Of a DNA stretch of 64,000 nt, positions 48,401-60,380 are shown piece after piece. The first letter of the stretch is position 1; each line of letters begins with the position of its first letter. The stretch spans positions 38,685,434-38,749,433 of the forward strand of contig OW203764.1 in NCBI GenBank assembly GCA_934045905.1, written 5' to 3'. The position numbers were made by a program, and so were the translations under genes. The notes below the pieces were generated by a model. The model was not told the DNA's origin, made no database searches, and was given only the letters and a program-made list of their open reading frames with translations. This stretch comes from Leuctra nigra. Taxonomy: Eukaryota > Arthropoda > Insecta > Plecoptera > Leuctridae.

Positions 48401-51400
48401 TACACACATGTGACCAGTGTGCATCTGTGTTACAGGTGACGTGCCGGCTAGTTTCGTGTACCAGGTGATCGTCGGGGTCCTGGTGACCGCCATGGCACTG
48501 GTACTGTTGGCGGCGGTCAGCTACCAGTGCAACTGTACACACATGTGACCAGTGTGCATCTGTGTTACAGGTGACGTGCCGGCTGGTTTCGTGTACCAGG
48601 TGATCGTCGGGGTCCTGGTGACCGCCATGGCACTGGTACTGTTGGCGGCGGTCAGCTACCAGTGCACCTGTACACACATGTGACCAGTGTGCATCTGTGT
48701 TACAGGTGACGTGCCGGCTGGTTTCGTGTACCAGGCGATCGTCGGGGTCCTGGTGACCGCCATGGCACTGGTACTGTTGGCGGCGGTCAGCTACCAGTGC
48801 ACCTGTACACACATGTGACCAGTGTGCATCTGTGTTACAGGTGACGTGCCGGCTGGTTTCGTGTACCAGGTGATCGTCGGGGTCCTGGTGACCGCCATGG
48901 CACTGGTACTGTTGGCGGCGGTCAGCTACCAGTGCACCTGTACACACATGTGACCAGTGTGCATCTGTGTTACAGGTGACGTGCCGGCTGGTTTCGTGTA
49001 CCAGGCGATCGTCGGGGTCCTGGTGACCGCCATGGCACTGGTACTGTTGGCGGCGGTCAGCTACCAGTGCACCTGTACACACATGTGACCAGTGTGCATC
49101 TGTGTTACAGGTGACGTGCCGGCTGGTTTCGTGTACCAGGTGATCGTCGGGGTCCTGGTGACCGCCATGGCACTGGTACTGTTGGCGGCGGTCAGCTACC
49201 AGTGCACCTGTACACACATGTGACCAGTGTGCATCTGTGTTACAGGTGACGTGCCGGCTGGTTTCGTGTACCAGGTGATCGTCGGGGACCTGGTGACCGC
49301 CATGGCACTGGTACTGTTGGCGGCGGTCAGCTACCAGTGCACCTGTACACACATGTGACCAGTGTGCATCTGTGTTACAGGTGACGTGCCGGCTGGTTTC
49401 GTGTACCAGGCGATCGTCGGGGTCCTGGTGACCGCCATGGCACTGGTACTGTTGGCGGCGGTCAGCTACCAGTGCAACTGTACACACATGTGACCAGTGT
49501 GCATCTGTGTTACAGGTGACGTGCCGGCTAGTTTCGTGTACCAGGTGATCGTCGGGGTCCTGGTGACCGCCATGGCACTGGTACTGTTGGCGGCGGTCAG
49601 CTACCAGTGCACCTGTACACACATGTGACCAGTGTGCATCTGTGTTACAGGTGACGTGCCGGCTGGTTTCGTGTACCAGGCGATCGTCGGGGTCCTGGTG
49701 ACCGCCATGGCACTGGTACTGTTGGCGGCGGTCAGCTACCAGTGCACCTGTACACACATGTGACCAGTGTGCATCTGTGTTACAGGTGACGTGCCGGCTA
49801 GTTTCGTGTACCAGGTGATCGTCGGGGTCCTGGTGACCGCCATGGCACTGGTACTGTTGGCGGCGGTCAGCTACCAGTGCAACTGTACACACATGTGACC
49901 AGTGTGCATCTGTGTTACAGGTGACGTGCCGGCTAGTTTCGTGTACCAGGTGATCGTCGGGGTCCTGGTGACCGCCATGGCACTGGTACTGTTGGCGGCG
50001 GTCAGCTACCAGTGCACCTGTACACACATGTGACCAGTGTGCATCTGTGTTACAGGTGACGTGCCGGCTGGTTTCGTGTACCAGGTGATCGTCGGGGTCC
50101 TGGTGACCGCCATGGCACTGGTACTGTTGGCGGCGGTCAGCTACCAGTGCAACTGTACACACATGTGACCAGTGTGCATCTGTGTTACAGGTGACGTGCC
50201 GGCTAGTTTCGTGTACCAGGTGATCGTCGGGGTCCTGGTGACCGCCATGGCACTGGTACTGTTGGCGGCGGTCAGCTACCAGTGCACCTGTACACACATG
50301 TGACCAGTGTGCATCTGTGTTACAGGTGACGTGCCGGCTGGTTTCGTGTACCAGGTGATCGTCGGGGTCCTGGTGACCGCCATGGCACTGGTACTGTTGG
50401 CGGCGGTCAGCTACCAGTGCACCTGTACACACATGTGACCAGTGTGCATCTGTGTTACAGGTGACGTGCCGGCTGGTTTCGTGTACCAGGTGATCGTCGG
50501 GGTCCTGGTGACCGCCATGGCACTGGTACTGTTGGCGGCGGTCAGCTACCAGTGCACCTGTACACACATGTGACCAGTGTGCATCTGTGTTACAGGTGAC
50601 GTGCCGGCTGGTTTCGTGTACCAGGTGATCGTCGGGGTCCTGGTGACCGCCATGGCACTGGTACTGTTGGCGGCGGTCAGCTACCAGTGCACCTGTACAC
50701 ACATGTGACCAGTGTGCATCTGTGTTACAGGTGACGTGCCGGCTGGTTTCGTGTACCAGGCGATCGTCGGGGACCTGGTGACCGCCATGGCACTGGTACT
50801 GTTGGCGGCGGTCAGCTACCAGTGCACCTGTACACACATGTGACCAGTGTGCATCTGTGTTACAGGTGACGTGCCGGCTGGTTTCGTGTACCAGGCGATC
50901 GTCGGGGTCCTGGTGACCGCCATGGCACTGGTACTGTTGGCGGCGGTCAGCTACCAGTGCACCTGTACACACATGTGACCAGTGTGCATCTGTGTTACAG
51001 GTGACGTGCCGGCTGGTTTCGTGTACCAGGCGATCGTCGGGGTCCTGGTGACCGCCATGGCACTGGTACTGTTGGCGGCGGTCAGCTACCAGTGCACCTG
51101 TACACACATGTGACCAGTGTGCATCTGTGTTACAGGTGACGTGCCGGCTGGTTTCGTGTACCAGGCGATCGTCGGGGTCCTGGTGACCGCCATGGCACTG
51201 GTACTGTTGGCGGCGGTCAGCTACCAGTGCACCTGTACACACATGTGACCAGTGTGCATCTGTGTTACAGGTGACGTGCCGGCTGGTTTCGTGTACCAGG
51301 TGATCGTCGGGGTCCTGGTGACCGCCATGGCACTGGTACTGTTGGCGGCGGTCAGCTACCAGTGCACCTGTACACACATGTGACCAGTGTGCATCTGTGT

Positions 51401-53122
51401 TACAGGTGACGTGCCGGCTGGTTTCGTGTACCAGGCGATCGTCGGGGTCCTGGTGACCGCCATGGCACTGGTACTGTTGGCGGCGGTCAGCTACCAGTGC
51501 ACCTGTACACACATGTGACCAGTGTGCATCTGTGTTACAGGTGACGTGCCGGCTGGTTTCGTGTACCAGGTGATCGTCGGGGTCCTGGTGACCGCCATGG
51601 CACTGGTACTGTTGGCGGCGGTCAGCTACCAGTGCACCTGTACACACATGTGACCAGTGTGCATCTGTGTTACAGGTGACGTGCCGGCTGGTTTCGTGTA
51701 CCAGGTGATCGTCGGGGTCCTGGTGACCGCCATGGCACTGGTACTGTTGGCGGCGGTCAGCTACCAGTGCACCTGTACACACATGTGACCAGTGTGCATC
51801 TGTGTTACAGGTGACGTGCCGGCTGGTTTCGTGTACCAGGTGATCGTCGGGGACCTGGTGACCGCCATGGCACTGGTACTGTTGGCGGCGGTCAGCTACC
51901 AGTGCAACTGTACACACATGTGACCAGTGTGCATCTGTGTTACAGGTGACGTGCCGGCTGGTTTCGTGTACCAGGTGATCGTCGGGGTCCTGGTGACCGC
52001 CATGGCACTGGTACTGTTGGCGGCGGTCAGCTACCAGTGCACCTGTACACACATGTGACCAGTGTGCATCTGTGTTACAGGTGACGTGCCGGCTGGTTTC
52101 GTGTACCAGGTGATCGTCGGGGTCCTGGTGACCGCCATGGCACTGGTACTGTTGGCGGCGGTCAGCTACCAGTGCACCTGTACACACATGTGACCAGTGT
52201 GCATCTGTGTTACAGGTGACGTGCCGGCTGGTTTCGTGTACCAGGTGATCGTCGGGGTCCTGGTGACCGCCATGGCACTGGTACTGTTGGCGGCGGTCAG
52301 CTACCAGTGCACCTGTACACACATGTGACCAGTGTGCATCTGTGTTACAGGTGACGTGCCGGCTGGTTTCGTGTACCAGGTGATCGTCGGGGTCCTGGTG
52401 ACCGCCATGGCACTGGTACTGTTGGCGGCGGTCAGCTACCAGTGCACCTGTACACACATGTGACCAGTGTGCATCTGTGTTACAGGTGACGTGCCGGCTG
52501 GTTTCGTGTACCAGGTGATCGTCGGGGTCCTGGTGACCGCCATGGCACTGGTACTGTTGGCGGCGGTCAGCTACCAGTGCACCTGTACACACATGTGACC
52601 AGTGTGCATCTGTGTTACAGGTGACGTGCCGGCTGGTTTCGTGTACCAGGTGATCGTCGGGGTCCTGGTGACCGCCATGGCACTGGTACTGTTGGCGGCG
52701 GTCAGCTACCAGTGCAACTGTACACACATGTGACCAGTGTGCATCTGTGTTACAGGTGACGTGCCGGCTGGTTTCGTGTACCAGGTGATCGTCGGGGTCC
52801 TGGTGACCGCCATGGCACTGGTACTGTTGGCGGCGGTCAGCTACCAGTGCACCTGTACACACATGTGACCAGTGTGCATCTGTGTTACAGGTGACGTGCC
52901 GGCTAGTTTCGTGTACCAGGCGATCGTCGGGGACCTGGTGACCGCCATGGCACTGGTACTGTTGGCGGCGGTCAGCTACCAGTGCACCTGTACACACATG
53001 TGACCAGTGTGCATCTGTGTTACAGGTGACGTGCCGGCTGGTTTCGTGTACCAGGTGATCGTCGGGGTCCTGGTGACCGCCATGGCACTGGTACTGTTGG
53101 CGGCGGTCAGCTACCAGTGCAC
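39439..53122 (+). repeat. 135-bp tandem array of a synaptotagmin membrane exon, 101 copies
   Basis: Each unit is 38 bp of intron 3' end (ending TGTGTTACAG) plus the first 97 bp of the transmembrane exon. Exon-start positions recur every 135 bp from 39526 to 53026, giving exactly 101 with no length change. The array begins in mid-exon (TGACCGCC at 39439). It ends where the last unit runs on past CAGTGCAC at 53122 into the unique part of the exon. Apparently only four positions vary: GCT(G/A)GT, CAGG(T/C)GATC, GGGG(T/A)CC and GTGCA(C/A)CTG. The third variant (V to D in the membrane segment) occurs in 8 units. In the sense frame each unit would read through the membrane helix and then hit TGA (first at 39501-39503), so inner units cannot encode a full protein. 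The near-identity indicates recent expansion or continuing homogenisation. Confidence 0.95.
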
Positions 53123-53282
53123 GGCGACATGGCGCTGGCTGCGCTCCCACGCCCTCGACAACGACGCCGACGCCGACGACGACCTCGCCAAGCAGGCGTC
53201 GATCATGATCAGTCACTCGCTGCCTGACCTCAAAGTCGAGCCGCTGAGGCAGGAGTATGTGCAGGAGGTCAAGGAGAAGAAG
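53026..53282 (+). CDS. Synaptotagmin (Syt3/5/6/10 type), transmembrane and linker exon
   Basis: A 257-bp exon bounded by TGTGTTACAG on the left and GTGAGT on the right. It enters in phase 1 and leaves in phase 0 (two bases, then 85 codons). Residues about 7-28 (FVYQVIVGVLVTAMALVLLA) form one membrane helix. A juxtamembrane Cys (SYQC, a possible palmitoylation site) and WRWLR, typical of a cytoplasmic anchor, follow. Next come an acidic run (DNDADADDD) and ISHSLPDL, which resembles the ISH-PD motif of vertebrate Syt6-class linkers, then EYVQEVKEKK. Synaptotagmins are vesicle or plasma-membrane proteins with two cytoplasmic Ca2+-binding C2 domains that drive regulated exocytosis. The luminal N-terminus should lie on an upstream exon that I could not find. 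Oddity: the first 97 bp are the last copy of a 101-unit tandem array, so 100 identical acceptors precede the genuine one. The paralogue is not settled by this fragment. Confidence 0.8.
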
Positions 53283-53394
53283 GTGAGTGACAAACGCTTC
53301 TTCATGAGATATACTCTGTGGATGATGAATAATTGCAAAGCGCGCTCTCTCCTGGAAACGGGAAGTACCAAGGTCCAAGTACCAACTTGACAAA

Positions 53395-53660
53395 TATTGC
53401 CCAGGTCAAACCGATGAACCAATCTATCTGAATTTTTTAACATGTTAATGTCATAAGAACGTCTCATAGTTTTTGAGCAGAATCCTGTGATTTTTGACAC
53501 TTGAAACTGGAATCGTTGGACCGATCAAATTCAAATTTTGCAAGGACCAATATTTTAAATGTATTTTTGAAGATTTTCAGACTAATCTGTAGTTATAACT
53601 TTAAAAGTAACTAGAGCGCCCCGCCAAGTAATACATGACCCTATTTGCTATCTTTCTGGG
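53395..53660 (+). mobile_element. Helentron-like internal fragment
   Basis: GCCCAGGTCAAACCGATGAACC and AATCCTGTGATTTTTGA match interior parts of the family (compare 21051-21300). Both termini are missing. It starts about 110 bp after the exon's donor. Confidence 0.5.
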
Positions 53661-56189
53661 CAAGGCAATGCATAACTGAAGTTGGACCACCTTTAAAATA
53701 AAACTACTCTGATATGCTGGCAAAGAATTGTCTCTCATGATAATTTTTTTCAACTCACGGAATGACCGATCATAAATGCAAATCAAGGCTTTTTCATAAT
53801 TATATATGTGGAAGGTGCATACTAACCCCACACTAACCCCAATGCACACCTGTATAGTGTACAACGTAAATTAGAAAAAAAGAAAACATATGTAACTATT
53901 TTAAAATATTTAAATATATCGTGAATAACTCAATATATAAAAAATATGAACAGATACGACTCAATGTTAAATAAAAACAAAAACTTAAGTTGCATGGTAT
54001 ATAGAATTAAAATGATTTTATTATATTTGAAACACAACAGAATAAAATGTATCTATATGATGATCGAATTCAGGTTCCAAAATTTTATTTAGTCGAATCC
54101 TGTTTACAATTTAATTATTGTGTCAGGAGATGTTACATCATAGTATTCTTCTCCGCAGCCGATCAACGCGACTTGCCAAGTCCATCACGGGGGGGGGGGG
54201 GGGGGGGGGGGGGGGGTTCAAAATAAGAATAAATATTTGAAACTGAATTAAAACAAATAGACGTGATTGATATTAAAATGGAATCTGATTTGATTTGCAA
54301 TTATGATGAACGAAAATAGGTATCGAGATTTAATCGAAGTTCGTCACTTTTTATGTAAAAACTTAAAAAATTACGAAATTTACCCAATACAATTTTATGC
54401 ATGTTTCCACTTTATAACTTATCCTGATTATTTAATCGTTCGCATATTCTGTGCACACATGAAAACATCAACGAACGATACAGTATTAGGTATGTAGGTG
54501 TACCAATTAAAATCTTTTGATAAAATGCTAAGTTGTGAAGTAAGCAGAAAATGTATGTTCTTGCTTGCTTGATATTTGTTTATCTAGTCATATCAAATGA
54601 GAGACGTAATATTGGAAATTAGGTTCAATATCAAAAGGTTACAATAAAATACACTCTGGACAGAAATGTTCCCTTGTGCCGCCCCCCCCCCCCCCCCCCA
54701 TAACCCACTCCAAAAATGTAAGCATTTATTCACATGAAATGTTGGTCTGCCATGATTCTAGTCAAGGTCTCCAGTAGAAATTCCAATATTTTCTTCACTG
54801 CCAAATGGATTCACTCCTACATTTGGAAAGTTTCGAAAACAGTGACTTTTTCAATGACAATTTTGTTTCTATTTAATATCTCTCTAAATACTTATCGGAT
54901 TCAAACGAAACTTTTTGCTTGGCAGTTCGCTTGAAATTATGTACAGGAAAAGTCATGTTTCGTTGAAAATTGTGCTAAATTCGCGATGTTTATAGACTTG
55001 AATCGTAACGCAACTTCCGATCTCCGGATTCCATGGCCAAATATTGTTCAGGTCGATTTGTGAAAATTAGTTTCACTGCCTACTAAAATTGATTTTCACT
55101 GCACAATTGAAATTGACGTTTAAAATTAAGAGATCAGAAAAGGCGATGTTTTTCACGAATAACTTTGTAAATACTGAACAGAATGTCGCGAAAGTGTTAC
55201 TATAAATCAAGTCACGTAATTTTTTACATTACTGGCGAGTTTCAACTTGATCGGTGGAAAATTCAAGATTTGTATAAAGAACCAAATTTTCAGCAACGTT
55301 GCTACGGGGACGACGTTCTTCTCTTTTAAGCGTATTACTAGAGAGCCCCGCCATGTAACACATGACCTATAATCACAATATTTTCTGGTCAAGCTATAAT
55401 AGAGAGCAACCCTTGAACAACTCTTGCTGACGAATTGACTGATCGTGACAATTGAATTGACCCTCGCGGAACTACCGATCTCAATGGCAACTCAATTCTA
55501 AATCTTGATATCTTTTTTCAAAACAAACCGAAACAATAATTTAATATGAATGGATCTGTTCAGTGAAGAATTAACCCAGAGTGGCAGTTTCCAAATTAAT
55601 ACACTTACTTTGAATATTGAAAACAACAACTGAAAAAGTTATGAACGAATCTAAACGAATCCAAATTCTGAATCCGAAATCATACCCAATTGAGTTAATT
55701 ATACGAAACAAATACGCAACATAAAAAATTACAGCACAATGAAAGATTTCCAACATTATAAAATATATGCTAAGATAACACGGGCCACACTATCAAGTTT
55801 ATATGAAAGCAGAGTGAAGAGCATTTCTGTTCTTGTCTGACTACTCTCAAGTGACCTTACTTTCCTCACTGCTATTTGGTCATGATCGAAGAAGCACAAA
55901 GTATACTTGAAGCCCATGGTCAAGACTGAGTAGTAGAATTTAATGCGATTTTATTCAGGTCTCCACATAATAAGATTCAACCTGATTATATAAATGTACG
56001 CATCTCTGCAGAAATCACAACAATACAATTTTGATTCCTAAATGGTACTGTCAGTTTTCAATATACTCAAATCATTTTCAAAATGCGATGTGACGTAAGG
56101 AGGTATACTCGAGAAAAATTTCCAATATCAGAAAATTCTCTTGCCCTCCACCCACCCTACACAACATTCTCAACCCCCAAAATAACATC

Positions 56190-56382
56190 TAATAGACAAC
56201 ATCATAAATTATCTAGTTAGCTCTGCTTTTCAAAAAATTTCATATGCAGTACCGTGATCCAAGTATCTATTATGGTTTTTCAACAATGGATCATAACCAT
56301 AATAGATACTTGGATCACGGTACTGCATATGAAAATTTTAGAAAAGCAGAGCTAACTAGATAATTTATGATGTTGTCTATTA
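56190..56382. repeat. Nearly perfect inverted repeat, 88-bp arms, 17-base loop
   Basis: 56190-56277 pairs with 56295-56382 with only a few mismatches (in the AAAAAATTTC/AAAATTTTC segment). The arms begin TAATAGACAACATCATAAATT. It lies inside the synaptotagmin intron on the transcribed strand, so the pre-mRNA would carry a long hairpin. Confidence 0.9.
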
Positions 56383-56847
56383 CATTTAAATGTTGCTTTT
56401 CATGTGGTTCTATTCCAATGGATTCACGGCTTCCTGAAGTTTCAAAGTTTCGAAAAAAGTGTGTTTTTCCATGATATTGTGCATTCCATGCAATATCTCT
56501 CGAAATACTCAACGGATTCGATTGAAATTGTGTGCACTTTATTTGGCTCGAAATTATCTACAGGAAGAGTCCGGGTTTGATTGAAAATGGGCTAAAATGA
56601 CGATTTCTATAGAGGTCTATCGTAACGCAACTTCCGAGCTCAAGGTCAAAACTGTACATTAATAGTAAAGGATAGTAAAGGATTGACATTTACGGACATT
56701 ACGTGCGTGTTTGGAAATAATATTTCAAATTTCTTAAAGGAAGTTTCAGATATTTTATCACTGATCCTTGGACGCATTTCGTTTCGGCTCTTTCCGGCCT
56801 TTAAAGCAGACATTTGCAAACGAATATCAATTAGCATGCAATACGAC

Positions 56848-56886
56848 GGCTCGCTTGTTAACGCGTTCCACAGAGCGTTTTCGTGG
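56848..56886 (+). mobile_element. Helentron-like 3' end fragment
   Basis: GGCTCGCTTGTTAACGCG and CAGAGCGTTTTCGTGG match the family's hairpin end; CCTAG has become CGTGG. Confidence 0.45.
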
Positions 56887-57196
56887 AGAGAGATAGAATT
56901 AGTCTGTGACAATCTCAAAGATGATTGTTATCTACAGAGCCGGGGGTTGAAGGTAAGAGGTAATTGCAAATTACTCTCGGTTGCTGCTACTTGGTATCCC
57001 AAAACAATGTCGGTCTACTCTCTCTTTCTTTGTCTCCGTCTCCGTCCATGTCCTCAACATCCTCCTCGTCTGAAGATGTCAACAGTCGAACAGTCACCAG
57101 AGCTCAGCAGAGTCGATTACTAATCATGGATATGTTTCACGTTGATGTGAATGTGATGTGTTTTGGAAGATATTACTCTGGACAGACAAACACGGG

Positions 57197-57505
57197 AATA
57201 ATGAGACAACGGAACAGGTTGGGTGAGTGGTTAACGCTCTCAGCTTGTATTCCGGGGGCCAGGGTTCGATTCCCGCGGCCGTCCTTCCTGACTGGGGTTT
57301 TTTCTTGGTTTTCCCTCAGTCTTCAGGCAAATGCTGGGAAGGTACCTAACTAATAGGCCACGACCGCCTCCTTCCTACCTTACATCCTTACCTACTCTTC
57401 ACCATCATCTCCCAATCATCATCGTAATCATTCATCCGTCGCCATTAGCCTCGCTGCAGAACAGTGTGACGTTAAGTCCCAGACAAAAGAAAAATAATGA
57501 GACAA
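57197..57505 (+). mobile_element. tRNA-derived SINE with 13-bp target duplication
   Basis: The body, 57210-57492, is flanked by exact AATAATGAGACAA (57197-57209 and 57493-57505). The head has an A-box-like GGGTGAGTGGTTAACGC and a B box GGGTTCGATTCCCGC. The core includes AAATGCTGGGAAGGTACC and GGCCACGACCGCCTCC; the tail GTGACGTTAAGTCCC runs into A-rich sequence. The minus-strand copy at 10721-10965 shares core and tail. Confidence 0.85.
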
Positions 57506-57672
57506 GTCTTTGTTTGGAGAAAAGGAGATGTCTTTCCCACGTAGGTTGACTGGTGAACGAAATGAAAGGTTATGCATGCATGTTATTTAGATGCATTGAG
57601 CCACAGACAAATTGAGCGCTTTCTTCCAGAAGCTAATTGAAGGTGACGCTTCTATCAACCAATTAACTAATA

Positions 57673-58300
57673 CTATGACAACGCTCTGCGTAACGCGTTG
57701 ATGAGCGAGCACAGACACTTGCAGCATCCCCACAGCCAAACACGATACACGATACGATACGACACAATGCGATTTTCTTTGCAACTTTCCAATCTCCATA
57801 TAAACACTCTGGATGAATAACAGATCCAGGCATTGTGTTGGCTTACCTAGGTATACTTTTTCCAGAAATTCTTTCGACAACCCATATTAAACCCTAAAAA
57901 CAACAATTATTGACTGATAGGGCATGAAATGTGTAGAAGTTAATATTGATCTTGATCGCCAAAATTTGAACTAAATCGGAACATATTTATTTTCGACCAA
58001 TCAGAAGATTAGAGGATTAAGCTGAAACTTTGTAGGATTTGTCATTTGAGACAATGTAGGTCGCAATGACTTGGCAAAATTTCAAATTTATCGGACCAAT
58101 CCATCGGAAGATAGTTTTTTTTTTAATTTGAACCAAGCGGATTTCAAAAACATTAGGGTCTGCAACGCCCAGAGATAGTCCAAACATGTGTGAAAAATAT
58201 CAGCTCGATCGAGGAAAAACTGTGGCCTGTATTATGTATAGCGGCAGTAACAGAAAAAAGGAGATCCGTGCTAAAAGAGCAAAAGGAGTCGCTCGCTCAA
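57673..58300 (-). mobile_element. Helentron-like non-autonomous element in the intron
   Basis: 628 bp from CTATGACAACGCTCTGCG (CTAG changed to CTAT), with GTTGATGAGCGAGCAC, to AGTCGCTCGCTCAA. The hairpin AACGC/GCGTT is kept on the minus strand. Confidence 0.65.
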
Positions 58301-60380
58301 TTAATTAAAAAATATCAGAAATAATCCTAATCCATATTTTACATATTCATTAGGATTACATAATATGCTACATGCTTTGACGAGGAGGAATTGTGTAATT
58401 TATGAAAAACACATTTCATACACATGTTGTTTTTCAGCTTTCCTGAACAATTTCATTTTCGTATAGAAGGTATTATTCATTAGTTCATCAGCCTCGATAT
58501 GCCTTTTGATTTTCAAAGAGAAAATAATCTACGGAAGATGTGCGAGATGACAGCCAGTGAATTATTTCTGCGAATATCTCATTTTGAGACGTAATTAAAA
58601 AAATTACTTTCGCAGGGAAATATTCTGCGTCGAGATTTATAATATTGAAATTAATATTGTAACACGTGATTGAAATTGGTTCCGGCAACGATGGCTATGT
58701 TATAAACATCTTCTATAATTAATTAGGTCGAAGGGAAGAAGGATTTCATGACCTAAATAAGGAACATAGAGAATTACGTCTTTAAAGAAAGAAAAGTTAT
58801 ACAGTTGCAAGTTTTCTCGTTTGAAAACTTGTGTGATTTTTCTTTTCTTGTTTTCAGACTGCATGGCAATTTCTTCGCTGAGTTGTCAAAGTTAGGTGAC
58901 TGCGTGACAGAGTTTCAACAAGTTGCAGATCGATTCGCGTGATCCGGCAACATCGCATAAGTCTCGAGATCTAACAGAGACGCGTCATTGAGTACCTGCT
59001 TGAGGAAGAGAGATAGACTCTACCGCTTTGTGACGCTGTGATCAGTGAAGTTGCATTCGATCGAGTTAGTTGCAACTACACCTTGTTGAAGTATTGATGA
59101 TCAATTAGTAGTTATGGTCGTCAGTCAACTATGTTATTGGTTGTTCCCACGGCAGTATAATTCTAATCCGAACTTACAACTGATTGAAAAATCGTCTTGC
59201 CCAATTTGGCACAATCTTACGATAAAATCAAACTTGGAGTGTAATAACGGCGGAATATTTACAAATGCATCGGTTACACGGTACACGCTTTTACTACTTA
59301 TAGAGACAGGGATATTTAGTAGTTATAATTTTTCCACAAAATCGCATTTGAGTATTGAAAAGCGCGTAGGGTTTGTTGCATAATTCGTAAACGCTATTAC
59401 ATAACTCGGTTCACTTAGGTACAATAATTGAAACGCACAAAATAATGCAAAAACTTCAATTGTTGGCAACAAAGTTTAAATAAATAAACTACGAATTACT
59501 TGAAATTGTTATGTTTTTTTGAACAAAATATCATGAGCATTCTTGGAACATTGTAACATAATTAACATTCGCTTAATGTTCAATTCGCAGACCACTCCAA
59601 ATCCTCTACGACCAACAGGAAGACAAATGCTCGAAACATAATCCTAGCTCGATGGTGAAGACGGCTCCCTATAGGGCAATGCAGCAATCTTCCCAGAATA
59701 CTTTGCTCCAGAAATAATGTTTTACTCATTGCTTTACGCATTCATTTACCGAATTATATTATAACAAGAAATTGAAATGAGCGTCAAATATGAACTGTTT
59801 TATTTTAAAAGCAAAATAAAAGCTGTCAAAACTTTTATATGTAAATGAAACAAGAGAAATAAGGCTATTACTCACAATTTAATACGTTTCACACGAAACA
59901 AACTTTCAAGCTTTCTCGGCTAATTATTTCGAAGGTGGTTGTTCACCTTGAAAGGAAAGTTATTCTCTGGAAAATGTTAGCGTGGTTAACGCATATTACA
60001 TGTAAGCATGTGTGGCATTTAATTGGTTTTATTGCTTAAGGCGCATTCAAGACTATAGTAATAAAGAGCATCATCATCACCATATACTAGCATAAGTACT
60101 GCAACCAAAGGGATGGAAGGGAATTTTCCACATTCTGTGAGTGACTCAATAGAAACATGTGATCTTTTCCCCCTCCAGAGTTATCCACAAATTATTTCTG
60201 AGCGAAATATTTCGACTGCTTGTTAATTTGGTTAGCTCTTGGAGTAATATGTTCACACTACAAACTTCCAGGGCAGCTCGTTTTGTTCAAGAAGAAAAGG
60301 CGGATGGCAAATTGGATGTCTTCAAATTTCAATTAGGCATTCCTACTTCGACTTTTATTGCCTCCATTACACGAACTGAA

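Noticed and set aside
39439..53122. CRISPR array or phage-like repeat array
   Set aside because: There are no unique spacers; units are contiguous and the context is an animal gene with introns.
39439..53122. Dscam-like cluster of mutually exclusive exons
   Set aside because: Units are nearly identical and lack donors. Using any inner unit leads to an in-frame TGA rather than an alternative protein segment.
39357..53393. 4,678-codon minus-strand open frame as a giant repeat protein
   Set aside because: It is the antisense of a 135-bp satellite whose sense strand is a synaptotagmin exon. The frame stays open only because the unit length is a multiple of three; start and end lie in unrelated flanks.
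57213..57290. Functional tRNA gene
   Set aside because: The A and B boxes sit in a SINE with target duplications, and the spacing and sequence do not give a proper cloverleaf.
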